A stretch of DNA of 64,000 bases from Stackebrandtia albiflava (GCF_007994225.1 NZ_VLLL01000010.1:115843-179842); one strand, 5' to 3'. Positions 24,601 to 33,365 are shown, numbered from the stretch's first letter. Notes: a model not told the origin generated them from the sequence alone. Translations and numbers: made by a program.

Positions 24601-24939
24601 GTGCGGGTCCGCGGTCACATCCGGGAAGCGGCGTCACCTCGATCCGAACGGGAACGTCATCGCCAAGAGGAGAGTCCGGTATGAGCTCACCTCGTGTGGA
24701 GGCGACGCTTCGGTCGACGCCGTCCGGGTCGGTCCGGGGTTCACGCCGCGGACACGGACGTGGAGCCGCGGTTCGACGACCGGGCGGCGTTGTTCTCCAC
24801 CTGGGCGCACCGTCCACGAGGCGAGGGCATGCTCGTGGCATCGGGAAGGTCCGGCCGGTTACGCATCAACATGGAGTCTCGTCCGCTTTCGATGGCGACC
24901 GCGCCTGAATGGCGGCGGGTTCGTGTCGATCAGGCGTAA
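24601..24939 (+). pseudogene. Frameshifted remnant of an island gene
   Basis: Coding character moves through all three frames. Frame of 24601 opens MRVRGHIREA after a G-rich run. Frame of 24635 reads HLDPNGNVIAKRRVRYEL and DAVRVGPGFTP. Frame of 24694 reads DTDVEPRFDDRAALFSTW and RLRINMESRPLSMATAPEW to a TAA at 24937. Each piece has the codon bias of real genes, so one gene with two frameshifts (near 24631 and 24750) is the simplest reading. An eight-G run lies at 24588-24595. Family unknown. A sequencing error cannot be excluded. Confidence 0.5.
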
Positions 24940-24966
24940 GCCGATACATGTGGAAAGGGGGCTGGC

Positions 24967-25512
24967 ATGACCGATGCGCTTGGGGAGCTCGCCGAGCTGA
25001 CCGGGATGCGGGAGAACTCGGGGAATCCGGTGGACTGGGCGGCGTTCGCTAGGACGTCCAGCGTCATTCCGCCGGAGGACTATCGCGAACTCGTCGACCG
25101 GTACGGGTCGGGCATGTTCGGTCTCTACCTCCAGGTGTTCGGCCCGGACGACGCGATGCACACCCTGAAAGACGGCGGTCTCTTCGGCGATTTCAAGACC
25201 GAATGGGAGGCCGAACCGGAGTTCACCGCCGCGCGTCCGGGTGTCCGAGACGCCGAGGTCGTGTGGTGGGGTGCCACGGAGGACGCTCACACCCTGGTCT
25301 GGCTGGCGGAGCCGGGTAGGCCCGCCGAAGAGTGGCTGATAGGTCTGCAGGGGCATGACGGTCCCGAGTGCGAGTTCTACGAGATGAGCACCGCGGAGTT
25401 CCTGCTCGCGTTCGTCAAGGACGAACTGGACAGCGACCTGTTGAGCTCCTTCGACCGGATCGAGGACGCCGCCTACCTGCAGTGGTCGCTGATCAGATCG
25501 ATGTCGCCGTGA
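24967..25512 (+). CDS. SUKH/SMI1-KNR4-like immunity protein
   Basis: A 181-residue cytoplasmic protein with the SUKH pattern: WAAFARTSSVIPPEDYRELV, DRYGSGMFGLYLQVFGP, then a central EVVWWGATEDAHTLVWLA and a C-terminal EFYEMSTAEFLLAFV. SUKH proteins are the most widespread immunity proteins of polymorphic toxin systems. ATG 24967 follows a GGGGG ribosome-binding site. No cognate toxin lies next to it, so it is another orphan. Confidence 0.8.
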   Translation: MTDALGELAELTGMRENSGNPVDWAAFARTSSVIPPEDYRELVDRYGSGMFGLYLQVFGPDDAMHTLKDGGLFGDFKTEWEAEPEFTAARPGVRDAEVVWWGATEDAHTLVWLAEPGRPAEEWLIGLQGHDGPECEFYEMSTAEFLLAFVKDELDSDLLSSFDRIEDAAYLQWSLIRSMSP

Positions 25513-25557
25513 GACGTACCGTCGGGCCGGGACCCCGAGCTTCCGCAGAAAAGCGCT

Positions 25558-26460
25558 GTGAACACCCGCCGCGCCCCGACCGTCTGGCGGGATTTCGACC
25601 CGATTCAGTCGCACGTCCCGTACTGGCCCACTGGCGAAGTCCTCCCCGGTTCCGATACGGCGCGAACCGTGTGGAAGGTGCAGACGCTCGCGGACCTTCC
25701 GGACTCGACCGCGCCTCTCATCGCCTGCGTGGGGCGGACATCGCCGTCGTCGCCCATGTCGTTCACCTTCACGCTCACCGGTCCACGCACCTTCGACATG
25801 ACGTGCGACGGCGCGAAGGACATCGAAGGTCCGTACCGAATCGGCATCGCCTCGGTGGTGTGGAGGCGCATCGACGAGCGGGTCGCTCGGATCTGGATGG
25901 CCGGCAGGTACCCGAGGTCTTCATTTCCGGCATTCATGACGCAGCGACGTGAGTTGATACGTCTCATCCCGCGCCGACTGCGTGCGCAGTGGCTCTGGCT
26001 CGCGTTGATCAGGTGCGCACCTCTACTGAGCAGGGTGTGCGGCGGCCGAAGTGAGGTCGGCGTGTTGTTGGACGGCCTTCAACGTGGCGATGAGTCCGGG
26101 CTACGCGAACACTTCGCGCGATATGCGTCGGTCCCGTCGATGTCGGTGCGTGAGTCGCCGGAACCGATCGAACGGCTTCTGCGTGCTGCGGTGGCTCACG
26201 GACTGCACGGCGTGGAGACGGGCGACGTGTCGTCGACGGCATACGCCACGGAGAGATTGCTGGATGCGCTGCTCCTTCCTCGCGGCTCGTCGCGAGAGCG
26301 TTTCGTGCGCGCGGCGATGGACGAGGACCGGGCGTGGTTCGAGGATGCGGTCTGTCTTGCCACGTCGATGCGGTCGGCGACCCCGATGACCGACCGTACG
26401 CGGCGGATCGGGATGCGGCTCGAAACGATCGTGGCGGCGTGGAACCTGGCGACTGACTGA
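25558..26460 (+). CDS. Unknown 300-residue protein
   Basis: A soluble or peripheral protein, not recognised. The first half is beta-rich (VWKVQTLADLPDSTAPLIAC, MSFTFTLTGPRTFDMTC). The second half is helical and starts with a basic, moderately hydrophobic stretch (LRAQWLWLALIRCAPLLSRV) that may contact a membrane. GTG 25558 has only a weak AGAAAAG upstream. It is the last gene of the immunity-type island. Confidence 0.55.
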   Translation: MNTRRAPTVWRDFDPIQSHVPYWPTGEVLPGSDTARTVWKVQTLADLPDSTAPLIACVGRTSPSSPMSFTFTLTGPRTFDMTCDGAKDIEGPYRIGIASVVWRRIDERVARIWMAGRYPRSSFPAFMTQRRELIRLIPRRLRAQWLWLALIRCAPLLSRVCGGRSEVGVLLDGLQRGDESGLREHFARYASVPSMSVRESPEPIERLLRAAVAHGLHGVETGDVSSTAYATERLLDALLLPRGSSRERFVRAAMDEDRAWFEDAVCLATSMRSATPMTDRTRRIGMRLETIVAAWNLATD

Positions 26461-26663
26461 CGACCGGCGCCCCGGCGGGGTGTCGGGTGTGCGATGTCTG
26501 TTTGGGTCTGTTTCTTAATTCTGGTTCCGTTCGCGCCCGTTTTCTTGACCCTTGTTCGAGGTGGCTGGTAGTCATGCCAAAGGAAGCCATATATTCGGGC
26601 GCAAACGGGTGTCCGATGTCGACGGCCTGGCGTGGAACGGTTGTGCGCTGAAGGGAGAGACCG

Positions 26664-27215
26664 ATGGGAACCATGGCGGAGCTACTGGCGAACCTCCACC
26701 ACAAGGTGTACTCGCCCGATGGACAACTGGAGGCCGAACTGCGTGGGGACCGCGTGGTGAACCTGGCGTTCCGCGCGGGCACGTACCGGCACTACACCGA
26801 GCGGACCCTTGAGACCCAGCTCGCGCGCCTGGCGTTGCGGACCTGGACTGCCTACCAGCGCGGCTATGACGCCGCCCTGTCCGAGGCGACCGGTCGCGTC
26901 GTGGAACGCGGCCGGGAGACATGGGACGCCGGCCGACGCCGCTTCCGGGATGCGCAGGCCGCCATGGTCTCGAAGGGCATGTCGCCGGGTCGTCTCGTCT
27001 ACGTCGAGACGACCGGGATGACGTCCTGGCACTTCGTGATCCGTGACGGGGCACTGAGGACGACGGAGGAACCGGCCTTCGTCGCCGAGGTGCTCGGCGC
27101 GTACCGGGCGGTGAGCCTCGACTACCGCGTGAAGGTCGGGCGGCTGCGCACCGCGCACTTCGGCAACGGCTTCCGACCGACACATGCCCCGACGAAGGAG
27201 GACCGGCATGAGTGA
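26664..27215 (+). CDS. YbaB/EbfC-like protein leading a WXG-type operon
   Basis: A 183-residue protein. Residues 5-70 follow the YbaB-like pattern seen in actinobacterial secretion-associated proteins (KVYSPDGQLEAELRGDRVVN, then an alpha-helix LETQLARLALRTWTAYQRG). The C-terminal half (GRLVYVETTGMTSWHFVIRD) is an extra domain. ATG 26664 has GGGAGAG upstream. The 3' end overlaps the next gene by 8 bases. Such genes commonly precede WXG100-like genes in loci fed by ESX/type VII secretion. The protein itself is probably cytoplasmic. Confidence 0.6.
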   Translation: MGTMAELLANLHHKVYSPDGQLEAELRGDRVVNLAFRAGTYRHYTERTLETQLARLALRTWTAYQRGYDAALSEATGRVVERGRETWDAGRRRFRDAQAAMVSKGMSPGRLVYVETTGMTSWHFVIRDGALRTTEEPAFVAEVLGAYRAVSLDYRVKVGRLRTAHFGNGFRPTHAPTKEDRHE

Positions 27216-27645
27216 CGACATACCCACCGATGTCACCGGTGGGGACCTCAACACCCTGTGGCGGGTGGCGAACATCCACTTCCCCAGGGTCGAGAACGCC
27301 TACAACGACCCGTTGACCGAGATTCACAAGGTCAACGGCACACCCGACGACCGGAAGTACGGCAGATGCCATCCATGGTGGACCACCGTGGCATGCCTGC
27401 TGGAACGGTCGATGTTCTCCACGGTGGGTTCGCTGTACGCCACAGAGGTGGCCCTCAACCGGGCCATCGACGCCTACACCCGCGTGGACGGTAACAACGC
27501 GAAGAATCTGACCGCGCTGGGCCAGGACATGCAGGCGATCATCGACAGCGAAGGCGGCGAGGCCGTCGATTGGGAGCTTCCGGGCGAATACGACGGCCCG
27601 AACTTCAACCAGCCGGACTCGTGGAGCGAGGTGCACGATGACTGA
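27208..27645 (+). CDS. WXG100-like helical protein
   Basis: A 145-residue all-helical protein. ATG 27208 has GAAGGAGG 6 bases upstream. The layout of two long helices (DLNTLWRVANIHFPRVENAY; LYATEVALNRAIDAYTRV) followed by an acidic tail resembles ESX-type substrate or chaperone proteins, although a canonical WXG turn is not seen. It overlaps both neighbours, so all three genes are co-translated. Confidence 0.6.
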   Translation: MSDDIPTDVTGGDLNTLWRVANIHFPRVENAYNDPLTEIHKVNGTPDDRKYGRCHPWWTTVACLLERSMFSTVGSLYATEVALNRAIDAYTRVDGNNAKNLTALGQDMQAIIDSEGGEAVDWELPGEYDGPNFNQPDSWSEVHDD

Positions 27646-28783
27646 TCCCGACGACGAGGCGATCCGGGACGCCGTGGAGAAGATGCTGAAGGCCGCCAAG
27701 GAGAAGGCCCTCGACGAGGCGACCGACAGCTGGATCGACGGCAACGGGCAAGGACACCACGAGACCCCCTCGGACGAGACGAAGCAGCGGATCGACGAGG
27801 AGATGGAGTCGCTCAGGAAGCGCTTCGAGGACGTCCTCACACCCCATCCCGACGACTTCGACTCCGTCATCGGCACGACGAAACGGGTCGAGGGCGCCCT
27901 GGGCGTGTTCGCGGCCTCCAAGGACCTCGACGAGAACTCCGACCGGATCGGCGGAGACGCCGACTTCGGCCTGATCGACACCGCCAAGGGGGAGATACAG
28001 AACGACTGGGACGGTCGACTGCGCAACGAACTCGTCGACAACTATTTGACGCCGCTGTACCCGAACATCATCGCCACTCAGGGAAGCCTGGCACGCTACC
28101 TGCGACAGCACGCGGAGATCATGCAGATGATCTACGTGCGCCGGCGCCGGGACGCGAAGAAGATCGCAGAGGACGCGGTCGCCGCGTTCGAGGCCATCAA
28201 CGACAGCAAGGGAAGCGACCTGAAGATCCTGTTGTCGGTCATCAGCGGATTGATCGGCCTGGGCGCCGCGGTCGCGGGGCCCTTCGCCTCCGGGGTCGCC
28301 GGTCCGCTGGCCATCGGACTGTCGTCGGCCGCGTGGTCGGCGGGGAACGTGATCGGCGGCAACTTCATTCCGGACGACAAGAAGGACGTTCCGTTGGGGG
28401 CCGACACCGTCCACGGTGTCGTCGACAACGTCTACAAGGCGTTGGACGAGTCGGACAAGACGATGCAGGACGAGGAGGACGAGGTCCTGACGTCGCTCCA
28501 GAACGTCGAGCAGGTGGTCTACCCGTTGGTGATGGGTTCGAACGCGGAACTGGACAAGGGGAACGACCTGGTACCGATGCGTCCCGAGATCCTCGACGTC
28601 TCCGACCCCGAGGAGCTTCGGGACGGCATCACGGTCTACGGCGGTTCGGACGACGACCGTGGCGGACGCGGCAGTTACACCGGCGACGACCCTCCGGACG
28701 ACTGGGACGGTGCGGTGTTCGATCCGCCGGGGGAGAACGGTTCCGTCATGCTCACCGGTCGTCTCGGGGTGAGGCGGCCGTGA
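27638..28783 (+). CDS. Large helical protein with a glycine-rich hydrophobic segment, putative secreted effector
   Basis: A 381-residue protein. Residues 1-190 are long charged helices (EEMESLRKRFEDVL, EIMQMIYVRRRRDAKKIAED). Residues about 200-250 are hydrophobic and Gly/Ala-rich (VISGLIGLGAAVAGPF, GVAGPLAIGLSS). The rest is acidic with a Pro/Gly-rich tail. Pore-forming or membrane-anchoring roles are possible. The operon context suggests an ESX-dependent exported protein. It overlaps the preceding gene by 8 bases and is followed by a strong hairpin. Confidence 0.6.
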   Translation: MTDPDDEAIRDAVEKMLKAAKEKALDEATDSWIDGNGQGHHETPSDETKQRIDEEMESLRKRFEDVLTPHPDDFDSVIGTTKRVEGALGVFAASKDLDENSDRIGGDADFGLIDTAKGEIQNDWDGRLRNELVDNYLTPLYPNIIATQGSLARYLRQHAEIMQMIYVRRRRDAKKIAEDAVAAFEAINDSKGSDLKILLSVISGLIGLGAAVAGPFASGVAGPLAIGLSSAAWSAGNVIGGNFIPDDKKDVPLGADTVHGVVDNVYKALDESDKTMQDEEDEVLTSLQNVEQVVYPLVMGSNAELDKGNDLVPMRPEILDVSDPEELRDGITVYGGSDDDRGGRGSYTGDDPPDDWDGAVFDPPGENGSVMLTGRLGVRRP

Positions 28784-28824
28784 TGCGGCCGGGCGAGGTT
28801 CCCGGTCTCTCGTGAGGCGCGTCC

Positions 28825-28862
28825 ACCGGTCGGTGTGTCCCCGCCGGGGCACACCGACCGGT
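28825..28862. terminator. Shared hairpin between convergent genes
   Basis: 17-base arms (28825-28841 and 28846-28862) with one T:G pair enclose a 4-base loop. It lies between the WXG-type operon and the opposite VOC gene and can serve both. Confidence 0.8.
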
Positions 28863-28886
28863 CCGGTGGAGTGACACCCGTCGGGT

Positions 28887-29513
28887 TCAGGCCGGGGTGG
28901 CGTGGTTCGCGTTCTCCCAGGTGAAGCCGTCCGGGTCGGTGAAGGCACCCAGGTCTCCGCCGACGACGATCCGGTGTGATCCGCTGCCCTCGGGCGACAC
29001 GCCGGCGACCTTGGCGAGTCCCTTGCGCTTGTACAACGCGAGCTTGACGGGGCTTCCCGAGGTGTCGAACTCGACGTACTTCTTCCCGAAGCTCTTGGCC
29101 ACCGGGATGCCCCGCTCGGTGTAGAACTGTTTGGTCGCGGCGACGTCCTCGACGCCCAGCAGCAACACGATCTCGTCGACGTTCCGGCTGACCGGCGCGG
29201 TGTCCTTCTTGTTGGAGGTGCTGACCTGCCAGATCGTGCCGTCGGGCGCCTGCACGACCCCGCCGAACCCCCACAGTGACTTGGTGGCGGGCTTGAGTGA
29301 GGTGGCACCGGCCGCCAGCGCGGTGTCGATGAGGCTGACGGCGTTGGCCGGTTGCGAGACGATGAGCGACAGTGTGAAGCCCCGGAACCCGGTGCTCGCG
29401 GCGTCGGAGGCCCGGAACCGCAGCGGAGCGACACCGTCGAAGGCGTCGGCGTAGAACTTCTCGGCGGCGGCGGTGTCGGTCACCTCGAGGGTGATGTGGT
29501 CGATTGAAGTCAT
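28887..29513 (-). CDS. VOC (glyoxalase/bleomycin-resistance) superfamily protein
   Basis: A 208-residue protein made of two VOC modules: TSIDHITLEVTDTAAAEKFY at the start, then NVDEIVLLLGVEDVAATKQF from about residue 110, ending in FTDPDGFTWENANH. VOC proteins bind metal and catalyse isomerisation, cleavage or epimerisation, or bind small toxic molecules. The substrate is not predictable here. ATG 29513 is the only start compatible with the domain. Confidence 0.85.
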   Translation of the reverse strand: MTSIDHITLEVTDTAAAEKFYADAFDGVAPLRFRASDAASTGFRGFTLSLIVSQPANAVSLIDTALAAGATSLKPATKSLWGFGGVVQAPDGTIWQVSTSNKKDTAPVSRNVDEIVLLLGVEDVAATKQFYTERGIPVAKSFGKKYVEFDTSGSPVKLALYKRKGLAKVAGVSPEGSGSHRIVVGGDLGAFTDPDGFTWENANHATPA

Positions 29514-29782
29514 GCGATCCACGCTATGCGCGTGAACCGTCCCGGGCTTCTCGATTCGTGATCGATGCCGGACGAGTCGCGTCGCAGGTGCGGGCGAAGG
29601 CCCGGAATGGCAAGCGCTTGCCATACCGAGTCGCCTCCACCCTGCCTCGCCGTCAGCGCCGACCGGCGCGACTGTCACCGACACACGAGCACCACCCGCA
29701 CGCATCCGGACACCGTTCACCCCGGGCCGGGAACGGGCCGACCCCTTAGGATCGGGGCTCGCCGTCGTGTCGAGGAGTTCGC

Positions 29783-30391
29783 GTGTCCGTTCCGGAGAAG
29801 AACCCGCCCCGCCCCGACGGTCGTGCGCTGCGGATCGGGATGTTCGCGATCTACCTCGTCCTGCTCACCTGGATCGTGCTGTGGAAGCTCGAAGTCCCGT
29901 ACATCGGCGGTGGTGAGCTGCGCCTGGTGAAGTGGGTGCCGTTCGTGCCCGGCTCCGGAGCGGACGGCAGCGCGCCCCTGGAAGCCGTCGCCAACGTCCT
30001 GTTCTTCGTCCCGTTCGGTCTGTACCTGGGACTGCTCGCCCCGTCGTGGCGGTGGTGGCGGACGGCCGCGACCGTCGCGGGCGCGAGCCTGCTCCTGGAG
30101 GCGGCCCAGTACGTCCTGGCGCTGGGAAGTTCCGACGTCACCGACCTGATCACGAACACGGCCGGGGGACTGGCGGGGTTCGGACTGTTCGTACTGGCAC
30201 GGCGGCGGTTGCGGGCCAGGACGGTGCCCGTCATGACCCGGGTATGTGTGATCGGGACGGTGGTGATCCTGTTGTTGAGTGGGATCGTGGTCGCCTCTCC
30301 GTTGCGGTACGCGCCGCCTCGGGACGCCGCGTCGACGTCCGAGGCGTACGGTGACCCGCTCGCGTCGTCGTTCCCGTCACGCGCGGCGTGA
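29783..30391 (+). CDS. VanZ-family membrane protein
   Basis: A 202-residue protein with five predicted helices and VanZ motifs: LRLVKWVPFVPG, EAVANVLFFVPFGLYLGLL, EAAQYVLALGSSDVTDLITNTAGG. VanZ relatives give low-level teicoplanin tolerance in enterococci. Most actinobacterial members are uncharacterised envelope proteins. GTG 29783 has GAGGAG 5 bases upstream. The 3' end overlaps the opposite STAND gene by 15 bases. Confidence 0.88.
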   Translation: MSVPEKNPPRPDGRALRIGMFAIYLVLLTWIVLWKLEVPYIGGGELRLVKWVPFVPGSGADGSAPLEAVANVLFFVPFGLYLGLLAPSWRWWRTAATVAGASLLLEAAQYVLALGSSDVTDLITNTAGGLAGFGLFVLARRRLRARTVPVMTRVCVIGTVVILLLSGIVVASPLRYAPPRDAASTSEAYGDPLASSFPSRAA

Positions 30392-33019
30392 CAGTCGCGC
30401 CAGGTCGGACTTCGCCCGCTCCAGCCAGCTCACCGAATCGTGCCGGGTGAACACCTCGATCACTGCGGTCAACACCTCCCGCGCGGTGTCGAGGTCGCCG
30501 TGGGCCTCGGCGACCAGCGCCAGGCCGCGTCGCCCGGTGGCCACGCCGACCGGGTCGCCCAGTGCCTCGAACGCCGCGACGGTGTCGGTGTAGTGGCCGG
30601 TGGCGGCGGTGAGATCGGCGCGCAGCAGCGCGATGTCACCGAGCCCTCGGAGCGTGTACGCGACCGCGACGCCGTCGCCCTCGTCGCGGGACACCGCCAG
30701 CGCCTCCCGGAACCTCTCGTCGGCCAGCGCGAAGTCCTGCCGCAGTTCGGCGACCCGCGCCAGGCCACGCAGCACGTAGGCGACCCGGCGTCGTTTCCCG
30801 GCGGCCTCGTATGCGGCGATCGCCTTCCCGTATCGGTCCTCGGCCGCGGCGTCGTCGCCGCGTAGTTGTGCGATCTCGCCGAGGCCGCGTTGCGCGTTGC
30901 CGATCCCGGGATCGTCGCCCACCGAGGTGGACACCTCCAGGGCGGCGCGGTAGTGGCCGTCGGCGGCGTCGAGGTCGCCGCGCAACCGTGCCGCCTCGCC
31001 CAGTCCCCAGTGTGAGTGGGCGACCCGGGTCCGGTCGCCGTGTTTCTCGTCGATGAGCATGGCGTGCCGGAACCCGACTTCGGCGGCGTCGCACCGGTTG
31101 TAGAGCACACCCCGGTACCCGAGGTAACGGGCGAGCCTGCCGTGTGCGGGGCCGGTCCCGGTCAACGCCAGGTCCCGGATGCTGTCGGCCTCGACGCCGA
31201 ACCAGTCGTTGAAGTTGTCGCGGTTGTCGTCCAGCAGCCGTTGGAAGTGGTCGATGAGGGCGGCGCGGATCGCGGTCTTCTCGTCGGTGTCGCCGGCGGT
31301 CTCCTGTTCCGCGAGGTGGAGGCCGTAGGCCCGGATGAGGTCGTGTGCCCGGTAGCCGCGCAGGGTGCGGTCGCGGTGGCCGGTGTGGTTCCGTTCCGCG
31401 AATCCGGCCTTGTCGAGCCGTTTCATCCGGCGTTCGGCCTCGTGGGTGTCGCAGCCCATTCCGGCGGCGAGGCTCGCGAGGGTGGCGTCGTATCCGGGGT
31501 GCGCGCCCAGTACCCGCAGCGCGAACCGGGCGTCGGGGTCCAGTCGCCGGTAGGAGCCGGCGAGCCGGTCGAACAGGTCGCGTTGGTGATCGACGTGGGT
31601 GAGGACGTGCCGGGCCGACGACGGTTCCGGCAGGTCCTCGATGATCTCCTCCAGTGAGGTCTCGTGGTTGGCGACCTCCTCGGCGTGGGTCCCGATCAGC
31701 ACCGGGACGTACAGGTCGCGCCGCACGAGTTCGGTCACGAGCGCGAGGGGGTGGTCGTCGCCGGCGATCATTCGGAACATCGCGATCGCGTCGGCCTCCT
31801 CGAGGATGCCCAACCGCATCGGCGGGATGTTGCCCTCGACCCGCAGCAGTTCGCGGCTGGTGACGATGGTGGCGCAGCCGTCGCCGCGGACGAGGAGCCC
31901 GTCGAGTTGGGTGACGCTGTCCACGTTGTCCCAGATCATCAGGAGGCGGCGTCCGGCGGCGGCGGCCTGCCAGCGGTCGACACGGGCCCGGTGGTCGAGT
32001 CTGCCGATCTCGTCGGCGGGGACGGCGCCGACCCCGACCAGCACGGAGCCGAGTGCGTCGGTGGCGGTGTCGGAGCGGCTGTCGCGGTAGGAGCGGAAGT
32101 CGTGGAACACCCGGCCGTCGGGGAACCCGGCCTTGAACCGGTTCCCGAAGGCCACGGCCAGCGCGGTCTTGCCCACGCCGCCGAATCCACCGATCGACTG
32201 CACCACGGCCAGCCCGCCGGCCCGGTCGAGCTGTTCCCGCAGTTGGGACAGCTCGTCTTCCCGTCCGACGAACCGGGTGCCGCTGTTGTCGGGGGCCCAG
32301 TAGTCCTGCCAGCCGTCGTCGTGGCGGCGGGTGAACGCGGCGTCCCACTCGGGGAACGCGGTCGTATCGGTGTGGAGCGCGATCACGGTTTCGGCGGGCA
32401 GGGTGGTGGCCAGCGCCGACAGGGGCGTGGCCACCGCACCGGAGGCGTGCCGCCTGTTGTTGACGACCGCGACCACCGTGCCGGTCTCGGCGTCCAGGAG
32501 CATCCCGCCGGACATGCCGCGTTGCGCGTGGCCGGTGGTCAGCCACCAGAATCCGTGGTCGTCGACGGTCTCCCAGATGAAGTCGACGCAGCGGAACCGT
32601 GGCGCGGACCGGGCGTCGTCGGGGTTGGGGCGGACCGCGACCACCGCGCGGTGACGGCGCGGTCCGGTGGGCGGTGACGGTGACAGGTCGACCCGGGGAC
32701 ACGGGTGCGTGGTGTGTGGGGCGCCGCCGGGGTCGCGTACCTCGATGAGCGCCAGGTCGGGCCAGGCCCACAGTCCGTCGGCTCCGGGCGCGGCGGGGGT
32801 GCGGCCCCGCACCACGCCGCGTAGTTCCCGGGTGGAGGCGCCCGGGCCGGCTGCCAGGTTCACGGTCGCACCGTCGGGCAGCTTCGCCACGACGTGCGCG
32901 CAGGTGAGGGCGTAGCCGGGCGCGACGAAGAAGCCGGATCCGAGGAATCCGGTGGCGGGCGATTCGATCCGGACGGCGAATCGGTACAGTCGCAGGTCGT
33001 CGATGGCGGTGGGAGACAA
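30377..33019 (-). CDS. Trypsin-like protease / NB-ARC / TPR STAND ATPase (conflict-system effector)
   Basis: An 880-residue protein. Residues 1-215 are a trypsin-like serine protease with complete triad H42 (TCAHVV), D88 (WPDLALIEV) and S170 (RGMSGG). Residues 250-500 are an NB-ARC ATPase: VGREDEL, P-loop GGFGGVGKT (277-285), Walker B LLMIWD (359-364) and TSREL. From about 640 to 870 there are TPR-type helical repeats (SHWGLGEAARLRGDLDAADG and several like it). In STAND proteins the repeats sense a trigger, the NTPase oligomerises and the N-terminal effector is switched on. Here that would be proteolysis. It starts with TTG 33019, supported by GGGAGG 6 bases upstream. The Trypco1 gene lies 19 bases ahead in the same direction. 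Confidence 0.9.
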   Translation of the reverse strand: MSPTAIDDLRLYRFAVRIESPATGFLGSGFFVAPGYALTCAHVVAKLPDGATVNLAAGPGASTRELRGVVRGRTPAAPGADGLWAWPDLALIEVRDPGGAPHTTHPCPRVDLSPSPPTGPRRHRAVVAVRPNPDDARSAPRFRCVDFIWETVDDHGFWWLTTGHAQRGMSGGMLLDAETGTVVAVVNNRRHASGAVATPLSALATTLPAETVIALHTDTTAFPEWDAAFTRRHDDGWQDYWAPDNSGTRFVGREDELSQLREQLDRAGGLAVVQSIGGFGGVGKTALAVAFGNRFKAGFPDGRVFHDFRSYRDSRSDTATDALGSVLVGVGAVPADEIGRLDHRARVDRWQAAAAGRRLLMIWDNVDSVTQLDGLLVRGDGCATIVTSRELLRVEGNIPPMRLGILEEADAIAMFRMIAGDDHPLALVTELVRRDLYVPVLIGTHAEEVANHETSLEEIIEDLPEPSSARHVLTHVDHQRDLFDRLAGSYRRLDPDARFALRVLGAHPGYDATLASLAAGMGCDTHEAERRMKRLDKAGFAERNHTGHRDRTLRGYRAHDLIRAYGLHLAEQETAGDTDEKTAIRAALIDHFQRLLDDNRDNFNDWFGVEADSIRDLALTGTGPAHGRLARYLGYRGVLYNRCDAAEVGFRHAMLIDEKHGDRTRVAHSHWGLGEAARLRGDLDAADGHYRAALEVSTSVGDDPGIGNAQRGLGEIAQLRGDDAAAEDRYGKAIAAYEAAGKRRRVAYVLRGLARVAELRQDFALADERFREALAVSRDEGDGVAVAYTLRGLGDIALLRADLTAATGHYTDTVAAFEALGDPVGVATGRRGLALVAEAHGDLDTAREVLTAVIEVFTRHDSVSWLERAKSDLARLSRRA

Positions 33020-33038
33020 CGGGAACCTCCCGTCGAGG

Positions 33039-33365
33039 TCATTGACCGTCTGGTATGGACGTCCATTTGAGAGTGATCTTCAGCGACGCCGACGCGCCGC
33101 CGCCCACGAGCAGCCCCGTCAGTCGTCCCGACTTCACGTCGGCGGTGACGCCGAACTCGACGGTCGCCTCCTGGGGCTTGACCCGCTCCCACACCGTGGT
33201 CAGTTCACCGGCGACGGCGGCCACCATGTCGCGGACCCGGTCGAAGGACTCCGGCTCCAGCGATCCGCTGATCGGCGTCAGGCCGTCATAGGTGTCCGAG
33301 GGCGACGCGACCGTCTCCATCAGGAACTCGGTGTCACCGATCTTGACCGGAACCACTTCACGCAC
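33039..33365 (-). CDS. Trypsin-co-occurring domain (Trypco1/CU044_2847-type) protein
   Basis: A 108-residue protein starting at GTG 33365 (MREVVPVKIGDTEFLMET), with the family pattern VRDMVAAVAGELTTVWERVKPQEATVEFGVTADV written here in two parts: VRDMVAAVAGELTTVW and KPQEATVEFGVTADV. A glycine-rich turn (GLLVGGGASASLKITLKW) ends it. Trypco1 proteins occur beside trypsin-like effectors of NTP-dependent conflict systems and may be regulators or tags acted on by the protease. The gene precedes the protease-STAND gene by 19 bases and is surely co-transcribed with it. Confidence 0.8.
   Translation of the reverse strand: MREVVPVKIGDTEFLMETVASPSDTYDGLTPISGSLEPESFDRVRDMVAAVAGELTTVWERVKPQEATVEFGVTADVKSGRLTGLLVGGGASASLKITLKWTSIPDGQ

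Noticed and set aside
13358..26460. Prophage or integrative element covering the immunity island
   Set aside because: No integrase, attachment-site duplication, tRNA edge or structural phage gene is seen.
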